Assembly (NCBI GenBank): GCA_018417955.1
Contig: JACTVC010000051.1
Location: 85,750-149,749, forward strand
Direction: 5' to 3'
Source: Laccaria trichodermophora
Lineage: Eukaryota; Basidiomycota; Agaricomycetes; Agaricales; Hydnangiaceae
Length of the DNA stretch: 64,000 bases
In this document: piece by piece, positions 44,535 to 54,655 of the stretch
How the letters are laid out: each line of letters starts with the position of its first letter
How positions within the stretch are numbered: the first letter of the stretch is position 1
Notes under the pieces: model-generated
Told to the model about the DNA's origin: nothing
The model's input: the letters and a program-made list of their open reading frames with translations, nothing else
Database searches by the model: none
Translations under genes and position numbers: made by a program

Positions 44535-46006
44535 TCATAATCGACTATTATAAGCGATAGGACAGGGGTTCATGTGCTTGTTGACACCGACTTTAGAGAA
44601 AAAATATTCCACCTCCGGTTTGACACTGGCCAATAACGCATCCTTTCCATGATGAGGCTTCCAGCCAAGTGCACGAGACCGATCAGCACACGGACGGCAA
44701 GTGGGCGCAAGCAAAGGCCAAAGATTCTGAATCCAACCGAGGGCAGGCAGTCAGGCCGGCATTTGCCAGAATGTAGTAAGAATTCGAGAAACGTACCCTG
44801 AAATAGAGCTTCAGTTCTGCTTTGGTAAATGAAGTCGCCTCGGGGCTTGAGCCAATGCCCAAGTCAATGAGGGCTTCGGAGATGGCTTTGGCAATTTCGT
44901 AACCGGTGTACTCGCAATTCGCAGCAAAGTAGATGCCTTCACGACCGTGAGCGACATTTTCGGAGTCAGAGCAGATGGCGTTGAAGAGTAACAAAAAGAG
45001 GTCGGCGGCTATGATAAGGCTTTAGTATTAGACCACCCATTGATAGTTAGCTAAACCCACTGTCATTAACATTGACAGCTGGTAGAATATTCTTCCCAGC
45101 GCCGATGTAACCTCCCTGGTTGCGGGCGATAGCAATCTTGTAGAAGATGGGAAGTTGGAAAGAATGTTTGTTCTGAATGCCCATGTCAACAAGAGCCCCG
45201 GAGGGGGTTCCGAAGACGTTTGCTATAGATTCAGGTAGTTGTCAGTTGAATCGTAATCGGGACAGGAGAAAAGATATTACCTGGCGCTATGATATATGAC
45301 ATGAGATATCCTTCTTTGTCGGCCGCGATGATGGGGATGTCCACGTTTCGATGGAATTGGGTGTCAGGCACAGCTTCGATCGCATCTATGTCCAAATCAC
45401 TGTAGACAGGATGATCGCCGTGCATGCCCATTGCGTTGTCCATGACGAAAGCTTTGTTTCAACGTCAAACAATTTGTCAAGAATATGGTAAATTTAAATG
45501 AACTGACCAACGCCAGACTGGCGTGGAACGCCGTGGATAGATAAGCGATTAGCTAGGGATAGACGATGATTTGCATGGAGACTCACAGTGTGGATAAGTT
45601 TTGGGATGGTGCCGGTCTTCAGATGTCGTTGCTTCATACCAGCTAGGATAGCCACAGCTGGGGGTAACGCGTCCGAATCAGTCTAGTTCAGGGACGTAGC
45701 GCTCAGAGTGGAGGATAGTCAAGGACTCCATTTGATGGTACGCACCATAGTGATCACAAAGTCGGCTTCAGCAGCCTCTCTCGTGAGAAGATCTAGGTCA
45801 GAGTATGACCCAAGCACTGGCCGAATACCCAGCGTCTTCAACTTTTCTGCCTTCGTTGAAGAATGTACCAGAGCCGAAATTTGGAAGCACTTGGAATCCG
45901 GGTGCTGAAGAAGGCGGACAAGAACAGAGCCTCCAATGTACCCTGCACAGATATTAGCACCATACATATCAAAAAGCGGTAAAACACACCCGTCGGGCCA
46001 GTAAAA
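44535..46006 (-). pseudogene. NAD(P)-binding (atypical SDR / NmrA-like) protein, start lost
   Basis: Exons (minus): 46006-45990 (only FTGPTG remains), 45942-45746, 45682-45587, a 10-base microexon 45517-45508, 45451-45281, 45222-45061, 45008-44797 and 44726-44535. Joined, they give FTGPTG + YIGGSVLVRLLQHP, the glycine-rich Rossmann motif. Then come ISALVHSSTKAEKLKTLGIR, EADFVITM, AILAGMKQRHLKTGTIPKLI, HTSG, HRNVDIPIIAADKEGYLMSY, NVNDTADLFLLLFNA, HGREGIYFAANCEYTGYE and RSRALGWKPHHGKDALLASV. This family reduces or isomerises small molecules with NAD(P)H; the substrate is unknown. The bases before FTGPTG, which should encode the start codon, are replaced by the end of the 97-bp-unit array. The rest is open and well preserved, so the truncation is recent. 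A start codon brought by the array is possible but not seen. Confidence 0.7.
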
Positions 46007-48945
46007 GTGTCCGGACAAATGTTGCGTGAAAGTGCGGAAGTTCTGAAGCATCAATTTAAATATTAACAGTGTGTGCAGAATATCCAAATAAATAACAACC
46101 CAGGTGTCCAGACACATGTTGTGTGAAAATGCGGAAGTTCCGAAGCATCAATTTAAATATTAACAGCATGTGTGGAATATCCGAATAAATAACAACCGAA
46201 GTGTCCGGACAAATGTTGCGTGAAAGTGCAGAAGTTCCGAAGCATCAATTTAAATATTAACAGCATGTGCGGAATAACCGAAAAAATAACAGCCCAAGTG
46301 TCCGGACAAATGTTGCGTGAAAGTGCGGAAGTTCCGAAGCATCAATTTAAATATTAACAGCATGTGTGGAATATCCGAAAAAATAACAGCCCAAGTGTCC
46401 GGACAAATGTTGTGTGAAAGTGCGGAAGTTCCGAAGCATCAATGTAAGTATCCACAGCATGTGCAGAATATCTGCAAAAATAACAACCCAGGTGTCCAGA
46501 CAAATGTTGCATGAAAGTGTGGAGGTCATGAAGCATCAATTTAAATATTAACAGCATGTGCGGAATATCCGAAGAAATAAAAACTCAAGTGTCTGGACAA
46601 ATGTTGTGTTAAAGTGCGGAAGTTCCAAAGCCTCAATTTAAATATACAACGTGTGCGGAATATCCGAAAAAATAACCCAGGTGTCCAGACAAATGTTGTG
46701 TCAAAGTGTGCACGTTGTGAAGCATTGATTTAGATATCCACAGGATGTGCAGAGTACCCAAAAATTGTTGTGTGAACATGCAGAATTCCTGAAGCATCAA
46801 TTTAAATATCCATGGGATGTGCAGAATATCCTGAAAAACAGCCCTGGTGGTTGCATCAATGTCCCAGGCAAATGCGGAATGTCCGAAGCAAATGCCAGAG
46901 TAAGTACAGCACCGGACTTGGGTATGGCATAGGAGTTGGTGGGTTGGTATTACAAGATATGTGCATAGCGGGATGTCTTCTAAGCAGAATGAGGCATATG
47001 AGGGATCTTTGGAAAGGTAGAAGAGAGGAGGCGTTTAATGAACTGAAGCAGACTCTAAGGCATTACTAGGTTAGTAAAAAGATGGGAGCAAGGCTCAACC
47101 AGTTTGTGACATCTCTGGAGCGTTAATTTTGATATCCACTGAACATGCAAAATGAATGAGAAGCTAAATATCTGATGTACAATATTCTGTGGGTATATAC
47201 AAATGTAAGAGAGTGTCTATGTGAATGCCCTAAGTGAATACGAAATTTCCAAACTGTCCATGGCAATATGTGCAGGAGTTGCAAAAATGAATGAATTTAC
47301 AAATACATATCCTGCAGGTGTAATAAATCTCTCAGAGATGTGAGCCATACACAGACCTCCTTGTCATCACACAAAACCTCCAGATTATCAGCTTGCATGT
47401 GGAAATGCCATGCAGTAATTTGTGGAATATTCAGGGAAACTTACAAAGTACAGTATGCCATGATGATTGTACCATAGCTGTACATAGGCAATGGCACAGG
47501 TTTGAGTAACCCACACAGTGTACAGATACAGTAAAGGGTAAAGGGTGCGATAGCCCTACCCATAAGCTTTCAAACGAGCCTAAAAACATAATGTTTGGAC
47601 CAGAACTGACAGAGTTATAGGCGAATTTGTGAAATTCATCGAAATGAACATTTGGATTAATAGTTCGGGGATTCCGCATTTTCATGCAACATTTGTAAAA
47701 TATTCCCCACATGCCATGGATATTTAAATTGATGCTTCGGGAATTCCGCATTTTCACACAACATTTGTCCAGACACCTAGTTTGTTATTGTTTCAGACAT
47801 TCCACACATGCTGTTAATATTTAAATAGATGCTTCGGCACTCCGGCACCTTTATGGATTGTTATTTTCTGGGATATTTTGCACATGCTGTGGGTATTTAA
47901 ATTGATGCTTCAGAGCTTCCGCACTTTCATGCAAAATTTGTCCTGGTTTGTTATTTTTCCGGATATTCCGCACATGCTGTGGATATTTAAATTGATGCTT
48001 CGGAACTTCCGCACTTTCACACAACATTTGTCTGGACATGTGGGTTGTCTTTCTTTCAGATATTCCGCACATGCTGTTAATATTTAAATTGATGCTTCAG
48101 AACTTCCACACTTTCACACAACATTTGTCCGGACACTTGGGTTGTCTTCCTTTCACATATTCCGCACATGCTGTTAATATTTAAATTGATGCTTCGGAAC
48201 TTCCGCACTTTCACACAACATTTGTCCTGACACTTAGGCTGTTATTTTTTCGGATATTCCACACATGCTGTTAATATTTAAATTGATGCTTCGGAACTTC
48301 CACACTTTCACACAACATTTGTCCGGACACTTGGGCTGTTATTTTTTCGGTTATTCCGCACATGCTGTTAATATTTAAATTGATGCTTCGGAACTTCCAC
48401 ACTTTCACACAACATTTGTCCGGACACTTGGGTTGTCTTCCTTTCACATATTCCGCATATGCTGTTAATATTTAAATTGATGCTTCGGAACTTCCGCATT
48501 TTCACACAACATGTGTCCGGACACCTGGGTTGTTATTTATTTGGATATTCCGCACACACTGTTAATATTTAAATTGATGCTTCGGAACTTCTGCATTTTC
48601 ACACAACATGTGTCCGGACACCTGGGTTGTTATTTATTTGGATATTCCGCACACACTGTTAATATTTAAATTGATGCTTCGGAACTTCCGCACTTTCACG
48701 CAACATTTGTCCGGACACTTGGGCTGTTATTTTTTCGGTTATTCCGCACATGCTGTTAATATTTAAATTGATGCTTCGGAACTTCCGCACTTTCATGCAA
48801 CATTTGTCTGGACACTTCGGTTGTTATTTTTTCGGTTATTCCGCACATGCTGTTAATATTTAAATTGATGCTTTGGCACTTCAGCACTTCCATACAACAT
48901 TTGTCTGGACACCTGGGTTGTTATTATTCTGGATATTCTGCACAT
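46007..48945. mobile_element. Foldback-like element of inverted 97-bp tandem arrays
   Basis: Left array 46007-~46850: units begin GTGTCCGGACAAATGTTG at 46007, 46104, 46201, 46298, 46395, 46492, 46589 and 46681, that is every 97 bp. Each contains GAAGCATCAATTTAAATATT. Right array ~47690-48945: about 13 units in the opposite orientation (AATTGATGCTTCGGAACTTC ... CAACATTTGTCCGGACAC), again spaced 97 bp. A centre of about 840 bp (46850-47690) is not repetitive and has no transposase; a short EEAFNELKQTL reading may be chance. The architecture is that of foldback elements, with long inverted repeats made of tandem units. The array end lies in exon 1 of the NAD(P)-binding gene. Confidence 0.75.
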
Positions 48946-49854
48946 CTCATTTCAAATCTTTTGGAATGCGGGCCGGAGAATGTCCTGTTTCACGGGTGTC
49001 ATGTCCTTCTTTCTCGTAGAAGCTTTTTTCTCCCCTGTTCCCCAGCCCCATATGGTTTGGATTTCCCCACGTCCGAAATTTTGATTACATTGGGAATTCC
49101 ACAAATTCAAGCCCAAGATCTGGAAAAGAAATATGCGGAAATTCCGTGTTTCTTCTCCCCAGCATCTGCAGAATATGCTGCAAATTCGAGCAAATTGCCG
49201 GGAAATGCAATATCCGGGAATTCCGCAAATTGTCTCCTGAGCGCAATATCCGGAAAATTTGCGGGCCCTGCAGGCCCACCATTAGGCCCAACAATCAACC
49301 ATAGACAGTCACAGAGGATGGCCCTAACATAGGCACCTTAAGCTACCTCGTGACCGGTTGGGCCCAACTTATGCCATTAGGCACAGAAAATACATTGGCC
49401 ACAACATTAGCCCATAACCTATTCCCCTGGTCATTAGGCCAAACATATAGCCATTGTGCGGCTTCAACATTGGGCCCAACTACCACCCTTAGGCTAATTC
49501 CAGCCACCAAATACCACCATAATTGGGCCAAATGATTGGTTGGTGGGGTCTTGTTTGGGCGGATCATTGGGCCCAACATTCAACCTTAAACGTCATTCTG
49601 GCATTGGCCCCACATATGGTCCCATAACGTGCATTCCCATTGGGCCCATTTGTGTACTGCTATGAGCCATAGGACAATTGTCCATTTCTATTGTTATGGT
49701 TCAATAGCGCACCTGCTGAATGCCCTGAATAATTGTCACACCCTGTGGAATGATCATTGCCTGTGAAACATTTTATGGTGCTGAGGGAGTAGGCTCCATT
49801 GTGGTATGTACAGTTTATATGTGATAACGTCTCATTTATATTTTTTGGCAGGAG
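48946..49854. repeat. CCGGGAATTCC and TTGGGCCCAA palindrome-rich region
   Basis: At 49120-49290 variants of GGGAATTCCGCAAATT and ATATCCGG recur. From 49270 to 49660 TTGGGCCCAAC, ATTAGGCCCAAC and ATTGGGCCCAT recur about ten times at irregular spacing, with CATTAGCC variants between. No gene is seen; the frames across it are composition artefacts. Confidence 0.65.
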
Positions 49855-50268
49855 ATGATTAAATGCACATTCCGTGAAGATATAAAGCCGGATCACATTT
49901 TCTTCGACAACAATTGTTCACTTGCAAAAATGGTTACCAACGACCCCTTCTTTCACGATATTGGATTGACCGTTGACATATTCCACTTCAAATGCAAGCA
50001 TTCCGAAGCGGATATTTTTTGTCAGACAAACTGCAATGCTTCGGCTTACCCAGAACTTCTGGGTGTTAACGGAAAAGCCTGGTACTTTAATTCCTCAATC
50101 GCTGAGCAGACTAATGTGTGGCTCAGCGGTTACCATGCAATATGCAGGGAGATGTTGGTGGACAAGTTCAATTTCTTTCTTGATGAAATGATTATGCAAA
50201 GAAACCATGCAACAAAAGAGAAGTTGATTAGGCAGGGATGTTCTCCACAGACTTGGGCAAGGGGGTAG
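49855..50268 (+). pseudogene. C-terminal fragment of a CxC5-like, KDZ-associated protein
   Basis: The frame follows an acceptor (TTTTTTGGCAG) and reads MIKCTFREDIKPDHIFFDNN, LAKMVTNDPFFHDIGLTVDI+FHFKCKHSEADIFC, NSSIAEQTNVWLSGYHAICR and MLVDKFNFFLDEMIMQRN. I recognise it as the terminal exon of the CxC5/CxC6 cysteine-cluster proteins that accompany KDZ (Kyakuja-Dileera-Zisupton) transposons in mushrooms. The large upstream part is absent, replaced by palindromic minisatellite, so it is a remnant. The reading frame itself is undamaged. Confidence 0.6.
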
Positions 50269-50311
50269 ACTGTAGTGACATTACAACGTAGATGGTACAA
50301 ATCAAAGTGAA

Positions 50312-52357
50312 CTATGTAAAAACGTCTAAATTACTTGTGAGCCCGTTTGGAAGACTTACGCTTTCTAGCCTTCTCTTTTCATCAGCCAAAAATTTGGACC
50401 ATGTACCCTCTGGGGTACGGCCAGCATCATAGCACTTGGTACACACTTTATCTGTCGCATCATTCCAAAGCCGGCGATGATCGTAAAAGGTGGTCGACTT
50501 GAACTGTGTTCCAAAGAAATCCTTGAAAGTTTTCCTGACATTCGACTTCGCCTTGCGTGCCCTTTTGCATGCCTTGAAACCCTTAATGACGTCGACACAG
50601 TAGAAGTCATGAGGCCAGATAGGCTCATCATCATCGGAATCAACGTAGATGGCATGGTGGGAGGAGGTACCCGTCGGTGATGGACTGCAAGAGGAGGGAG
50701 ATTCCGATGATGAGCTGAGAGACTGGTGGCACGCGCAGCGTTTCATAGACGAGGTGGTTTGATGGGCTGTAGGTTTAGCGGTAATTGGCATAAGCTCATC
50801 ACTTGAGCTCTCTTCCTTCAAGGCATGCCGCTCAACCTGTTCAGCCTTAATCGCGTGTTTTGCAATGCGCGGTACCCTGCCACGTAATTCAAACTCTGCA
50901 TCCGAAGCCTCTTCAACCTTGACTGGCGCCTTTCCCTTGTCCCTCATTGCATTCCGTGTATTTAGATGAGTGGGACTGTCATCATCTGAAAGAGAGATGG
51001 CTGACAATGGTCGAGGGTGATGGCATCGTGATTTAAGAGTTGGCAGTGGGTCTTGTGTCGCATTGTCATTGATAGGAGAATCAGGGTCAGGTGGTCGGGT
51101 TGAACGTGCTAGGGACTTGGGAATGGGCTGTGCAGCGATGGTGGTGGGCTTGTTATCACTGAACGTGAACTCAGGTGAAGGGCTACTACAGGACTTGAGC
51201 TGTTGGCGAACAAAGGCACATTCACCGGCTAGGTTGTTCCTGATATGGATACTGCCCCCCTGACTCTGAAGGGACTTCGTCAACAAATCATCGAAGTCGA
51301 GACAGAGGGAGACGCTGAGAGCCTTCAGAAAGATTCTATCACCCTCCTTGAGGGTGACAACATGCCCAACCGTGACCTTGGTCCAAGTATGGACCTGATG
51401 ATTGTAAAGCTTTATCCGCGTCGAAGATGGGTTCACGTCAAGGGGAATGTCAAGGTCAGAGAGGACATCGGTGGTGATAATGAAATGGGGCCACACGAAC
51501 CCACCCTGAAATTCAGAGATAGTCAGTTCAACATGGTCCTAGCCAGTCTAATCAGTAGGTGTGCATAGATACTAGGAAATGACATACCATTGCCCAACCA
51601 TACCCAATAACATGATTCTTAGCCTTTTTAATGTGCGACAAACACTCTGCATCCTCAGCCCTCTTCTTCTCCTCTAGACACTGCTCCACAGTGTATTGCT
51701 CTGTAAATGTCGCCTTCATCTGTGACACGATTCGAGGGTTTGCGAAAGTGTCCGTTTCGTTGGTAACGGAGACGGCGGCATGTGGCAATGCGGTCTTGGA
51801 AGCAGCGGATGAGGTTGTGGCAGTGCAGGGTGAGGTTGCGGTGGTGATGAGTGTCGATCTCTCCACGCTTTCCATGGTTGAAGGGAGACATGGCGCCGTG
51901 AGTGCAGTAGCGGCCTGCTCTTTCGTTGCATGATTGGGTGCACCAGTGCACCCACCACTCGATACACAGTGAGCACGGCACATGTACCTGTGACAAACAG
52001 TGTTTTTCTGTTTGATGCACCACAGGATGTAGCGGCACTTGCCCAAGTTGGAGGGGCCAGGTATTGGCTGATTTTCGAGGTGTTCAATGGTGTGGTTGAG
52101 GGCAATGAGAGTAGATTGATCAGATGTGGTACCAGGAAGTGTGGCGGTTGGTGTCAGGGATGGCGAGCTGGCTTGCGAGCTGGCAGGTGAACTCTTGGGG
52201 GTGCACCATCGAAGAAGGGGCACTCGTCCCCCTCAGACGTGAGCAGCATGCAGCTTGCAAACTTCCTCCCTGCGTTCCCGTTTGCGTTGCTGATGCAAAC
52301 CTGGACTGGAACCGCAACTTTGTGGTTGCTACAGAAGAATCGCCATGATTCGGACAT
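50312..52357 (-). pseudogene. Expanded agaricomycete family protein with a frameshift
   Basis: Begins MSESWRFFCSNHKVAVPVQV...LLTSEGDECPFF at 52357. At about 52204 the frame must shift by one base to read RWCTPKSSPASSQAS; the family has FFRW at this place. Then follow a Cys/His cluster (CRYILWC, CHRYMCRAHCVSSGGC), QMKATFTEQYTVEQCLEEKK and HVIGYGWAM. A roughly 50-bp intron comes next, and the main domain: WPHFIITTDVLSDLDI, IKLYNHQVHTWTKVTVGHVV and LKEGDRIFLKALSVSLCLDF+DD. The remainder is disordered and Ser-rich with KTFKDFFGTQFKSTTFYDHR near the end and a donor GTAAGTCT at 50355, so a last exon may follow. The family is widespread in mushrooms, of unknown function, and often seen near repeats. 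Except for the single-base shift, it is open. Confidence 0.55.
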
Positions 52358-52690
52358 GGCGTTCTGATGGTGCAGCTCGGAAGGTTGATTTGGAGGGAAG
52401 GGCGAGTTACTGTAGATGTTGCTGTCCTGTGGGACTAATCTGCTCTGTCAATTACAAGCCATGGTTAAAATGGAGTCCTTACTATTGGTGAGCACTCAAC
52501 GCGAATAGTGGAGTTGACCACAGCCTGCCATGGTTGAAACACCTATACTTATCATTAATCACAGCTATGAGAGCAACAATATCGTTTACTCACCGAAAAC
52601 ATGAAAAACGTATGTGTGGAGGTGAGAGAGACGAGAGAGAGTATGGTGTGAGAAACATACCAGAGCGCCAAACGTACAAATGAAGGGTTG
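52358..52690. other. Promoter side of the previous gene, no feature seen
   Basis: Upstream sequence of the minus-strand gene. A degenerate duplicate CATGGTTAAAATGG / CATGGTTGAAACAC is seen at 52450-52545. No gene. Confidence 0.35.
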
Positions 52691-52990
52691 GCCGGACAAT
52701 GGGACAGTCGGCCGGACAATGGGACAGTCGGCCGGACAATGGGACAGTCGGCCGGACAATGGGACAGTCGGCCGGACAATGGGACAGTCGGCCGGACAAT
52801 GGGACAGTCGGCCGGACAATGGGACAGTCGGCCGGACAATGGGACAGTCGGCCGGACAATGGGACAGTCGGCCGGACAATGGGACAGTCGGCCGGACAAT
52901 GGGACAGTCGGCCGGACAATGGGACAGTCGGCCGGACAATGGGACAGTCGGCCGGACAATGGGACAGTCGGCCGGACAATGGGACAGTCG
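52691..52990. repeat. 20-bp minisatellite, 15 perfect copies
   Basis: GCCGGACAATGGGACAGTCG is repeated 15 times without a mismatch; a partial, rearranged unit follows to 53015. As 20 is not a multiple of three and the unit has no stop in most frames, long ORFs (QSAGQWDSRPDNGT and similar) appear on both strands. They are artefacts. Confidence 0.95.
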
Positions 52991-53029
52991 GCCGGACAGT
53001 CGGCCGGACAATCGGGACTTTCCAACTCC

Positions 53030-53259
53030 CTGACTTTTTGCCCTCAGTGGTATCTACTGGCAAAGACGACCCTATGGACGGTCCAGGCCCTTCCTCTATT
53101 CCCCTCGAAGAACGGTTAACCTCCCCTGGTCCTTCTAATCCAGCTCCGGACATCTCCTTACTTCATCGGGCAGCTGTAACTTTGGAAGAACGAGTAGAGC
53201 ACCATCCTCGAGGTGGGCAGAAGCACCACAAGTACAAGGCCAAACAACAGAAACCGTGA
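53030..53259 (+). CDS. Possible terminal exon of an unknown protein
   Basis: After the minisatellite a plus-strand frame reads FLPSVVSTGKDDPMDGPGPS, LEERLTSPGPSNPAPDISLL, HRAAVTLEERVEHHPRGGQK and ends KYKAKQQKP. It is hydrophilic and Pro-rich. Its stop (TGA 53260-53262 region) coincides with the start of an LTR-like stretch, which would suit a retroelement protein end, but no enzyme motif is present. Family not recognised. Confidence 0.25.
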
Positions 53260-53482
53260 TCATGGCTACTGATGTGGGGGGCTTTGTGAAGAGGAACTAG
53301 GACATGATCACTTGACATCATGCGCTGTGTATTGTATTGTACATAGTTGTTTGTTTTAGATGTATATACAAGGGGAACCCTACATTAGGGTTCATCATCT
53401 TTTTTGCAATCTATTACTACTTGCATCGTATGCACGCAGACTAACATCTCACGTCAACACGAGCCTGTTAGGCTCGTGTCAC
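53259..53482 (+). mobile_element. LTR-like sequence, tentative
   Basis: Starts TGATCATGGC and ends GGCTCGTGTCA, with TGTACATAGTTG, TATATACAAGGGGAACCC and a palindrome GAACCCTACATTAGGGTTC inside. TG...CA ends, a TATA-like centre and about 220 bp fit a solo LTR. No second copy, primer-binding site or target duplication was found in the window, so this is weak. Confidence 0.25.
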
Positions 53483-53632
53483 TTACCAACAACACATTCG
53501 GCCAGCTGAGCACCCAGTAACTGCTCACCCATCAGGATAAGCACTGACACATTGTCAGCCACCCCTCAACTTCTCCTCATGACTTACTACGTGAGAAGTC
53601 TACAGACACCATTTCACAGAACGCTTCACAGA

Positions 53633-53878
53633 CTCAAACGGTGCTGCCATCAAGGTTTGGGAACCTGCCAAGGTAAAGTACTTTGAGTGCTATTGTAATC
53701 TATGAAAATTTCGAATAAGAATTTTCCCTCCTAAGTTGATAATATGATCCCACCAGTCCAGGTCCAAGCCCAACCACACCACACTGCATCTAACTCCTTG
53801 AAATTATGGCAGGCTGTTGCACTGGTTGTGACCTTGTTGGTTGGTCAGTTCATAATAACAGTCCAATTCTCTAAATAG
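53633..53878 (+). pseudogene. Copy of the 3' end of WD40 gene A
   Basis: Matches exons 9-10 of gene A (18245-18012) in inverted orientation: GTGCTGCCATCAAGGTTTGG, the GTAAAGTACTTTGAG intron, then VQVQAQPHH, LWQAVALVVTLLVGQF and the stop TAG (53876-53878). The rest of the gene is absent, and the 5' boundary is sharp at about 53633. Many CpG sites of gene A are TpG or CpA here. Confidence 0.8.
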
Positions 53879-53901
53879 AGTTCACCCCATGAGTAACTTT
53901 G

Positions 53902-54385
53902 AGTATCCCGTGAGTGGCCCTTTCACCAGGATATTCACTTCGTTTCCTGGAAATACTCCAAATCTGACATTTGCTTTGTCTTTTTGACAGATTTGATGTC
54001 AGATTATATATATGTTGTTGTATATTTACACAGACTATATTTCAACTTTGGCTTGGATATGGATTTTGAAATTGTTCAAGGATTTGTTCGATCTACGGAT
54101 TTTGTACTTGTAAGAAGCTGTGAAAGTATGATATATTAGGCTACATATTTTTTGTTTGTCCTAAGATTTGTCAACTTTTTGAAGGAATCAAACACAATTA
54201 TAATAAATTTTGATGGAAATTTAAAAATACAACAATGAGATTTGGCCCTCAGCAGAACTGGTTGTCAGACTAAAAATCTTATAATGAGTCCATCTTATCA
54301 ACAAACAATAGTCAAAAATGATTAATTTGTCCTTACATTTGTCAATCTCTTTGCTTAGATGTCCAATTGTCCCTTGTTTCAGGTG
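53902..54385 (+). mobile_element. Three-copy non-autonomous element, copy 3
   Basis: Same element as 17515-17990, copied together with the WD40 3' end. Compared with copies 1 and 2, it has lost most CpG dinucleotides by C-to-T or G-to-A changes (for example TTCGGCCCTC against TTTGGCCCTC). Confidence 0.65.
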
Positions 54386-54519
54386 ACTGTCACCGCAACC
54401 AGCACGATCACCTCCAATCACGCCCATGCCAATGGACAACGACAATGACAATGATGTAAAATTGGGATTTTCTTTAACTTGGACAAGGCAAAGTCCATGT
54501 TGAAACTGTGATTCAAATC

Positions 54520-54655
54520 CATCTGGAGGCCACCTGGATTCCAGGTGGAGTCCAGATGGAGTCCAGATGGATTTTCAACAAAATTGTAGGTAAGGTCTTT
54601 TCCAAATGGAGTCCACATGGAGTCCACATGGAGTCCATCTGGAATCCATGGGGGA
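54520..54655. repeat. TGGAGTCCA minisatellite
   Basis: GGAGTCCAGATGGAGTCCAG and CATGGAGTCCACATGGAGTC units. This is the same motif family as at 1.4, 2.1 and 3.6 kb. Confidence 0.7.

Noticed and set aside
46840..47069. Reverse transcriptase/RNase H fragment (EEAFNELKQTL) in the foldback centre
   Set aside because: Only about ten residues resemble it and no neighbouring RT motif is seen; probably chance.
46007..48945. CRISPR-like array
   Set aside because: The repeat unit is 97 bp with no unique spacers, arrays are in inverted orientation, and the genome is eukaryotic.
52555..53153. Long repeat-coded ORFs (VRPTVPLSG and GQSAGQWDSRPDN types) on both strands
   Set aside because: They arise from the stop-free 20-bp minisatellite, which is open in nearly all frames.
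53259..53482. Full LTR retrotransposon
   Set aside because: Only one LTR-like stretch, no gag-pol motifs and no second LTR in the window; kept only as a tentative solo LTR.
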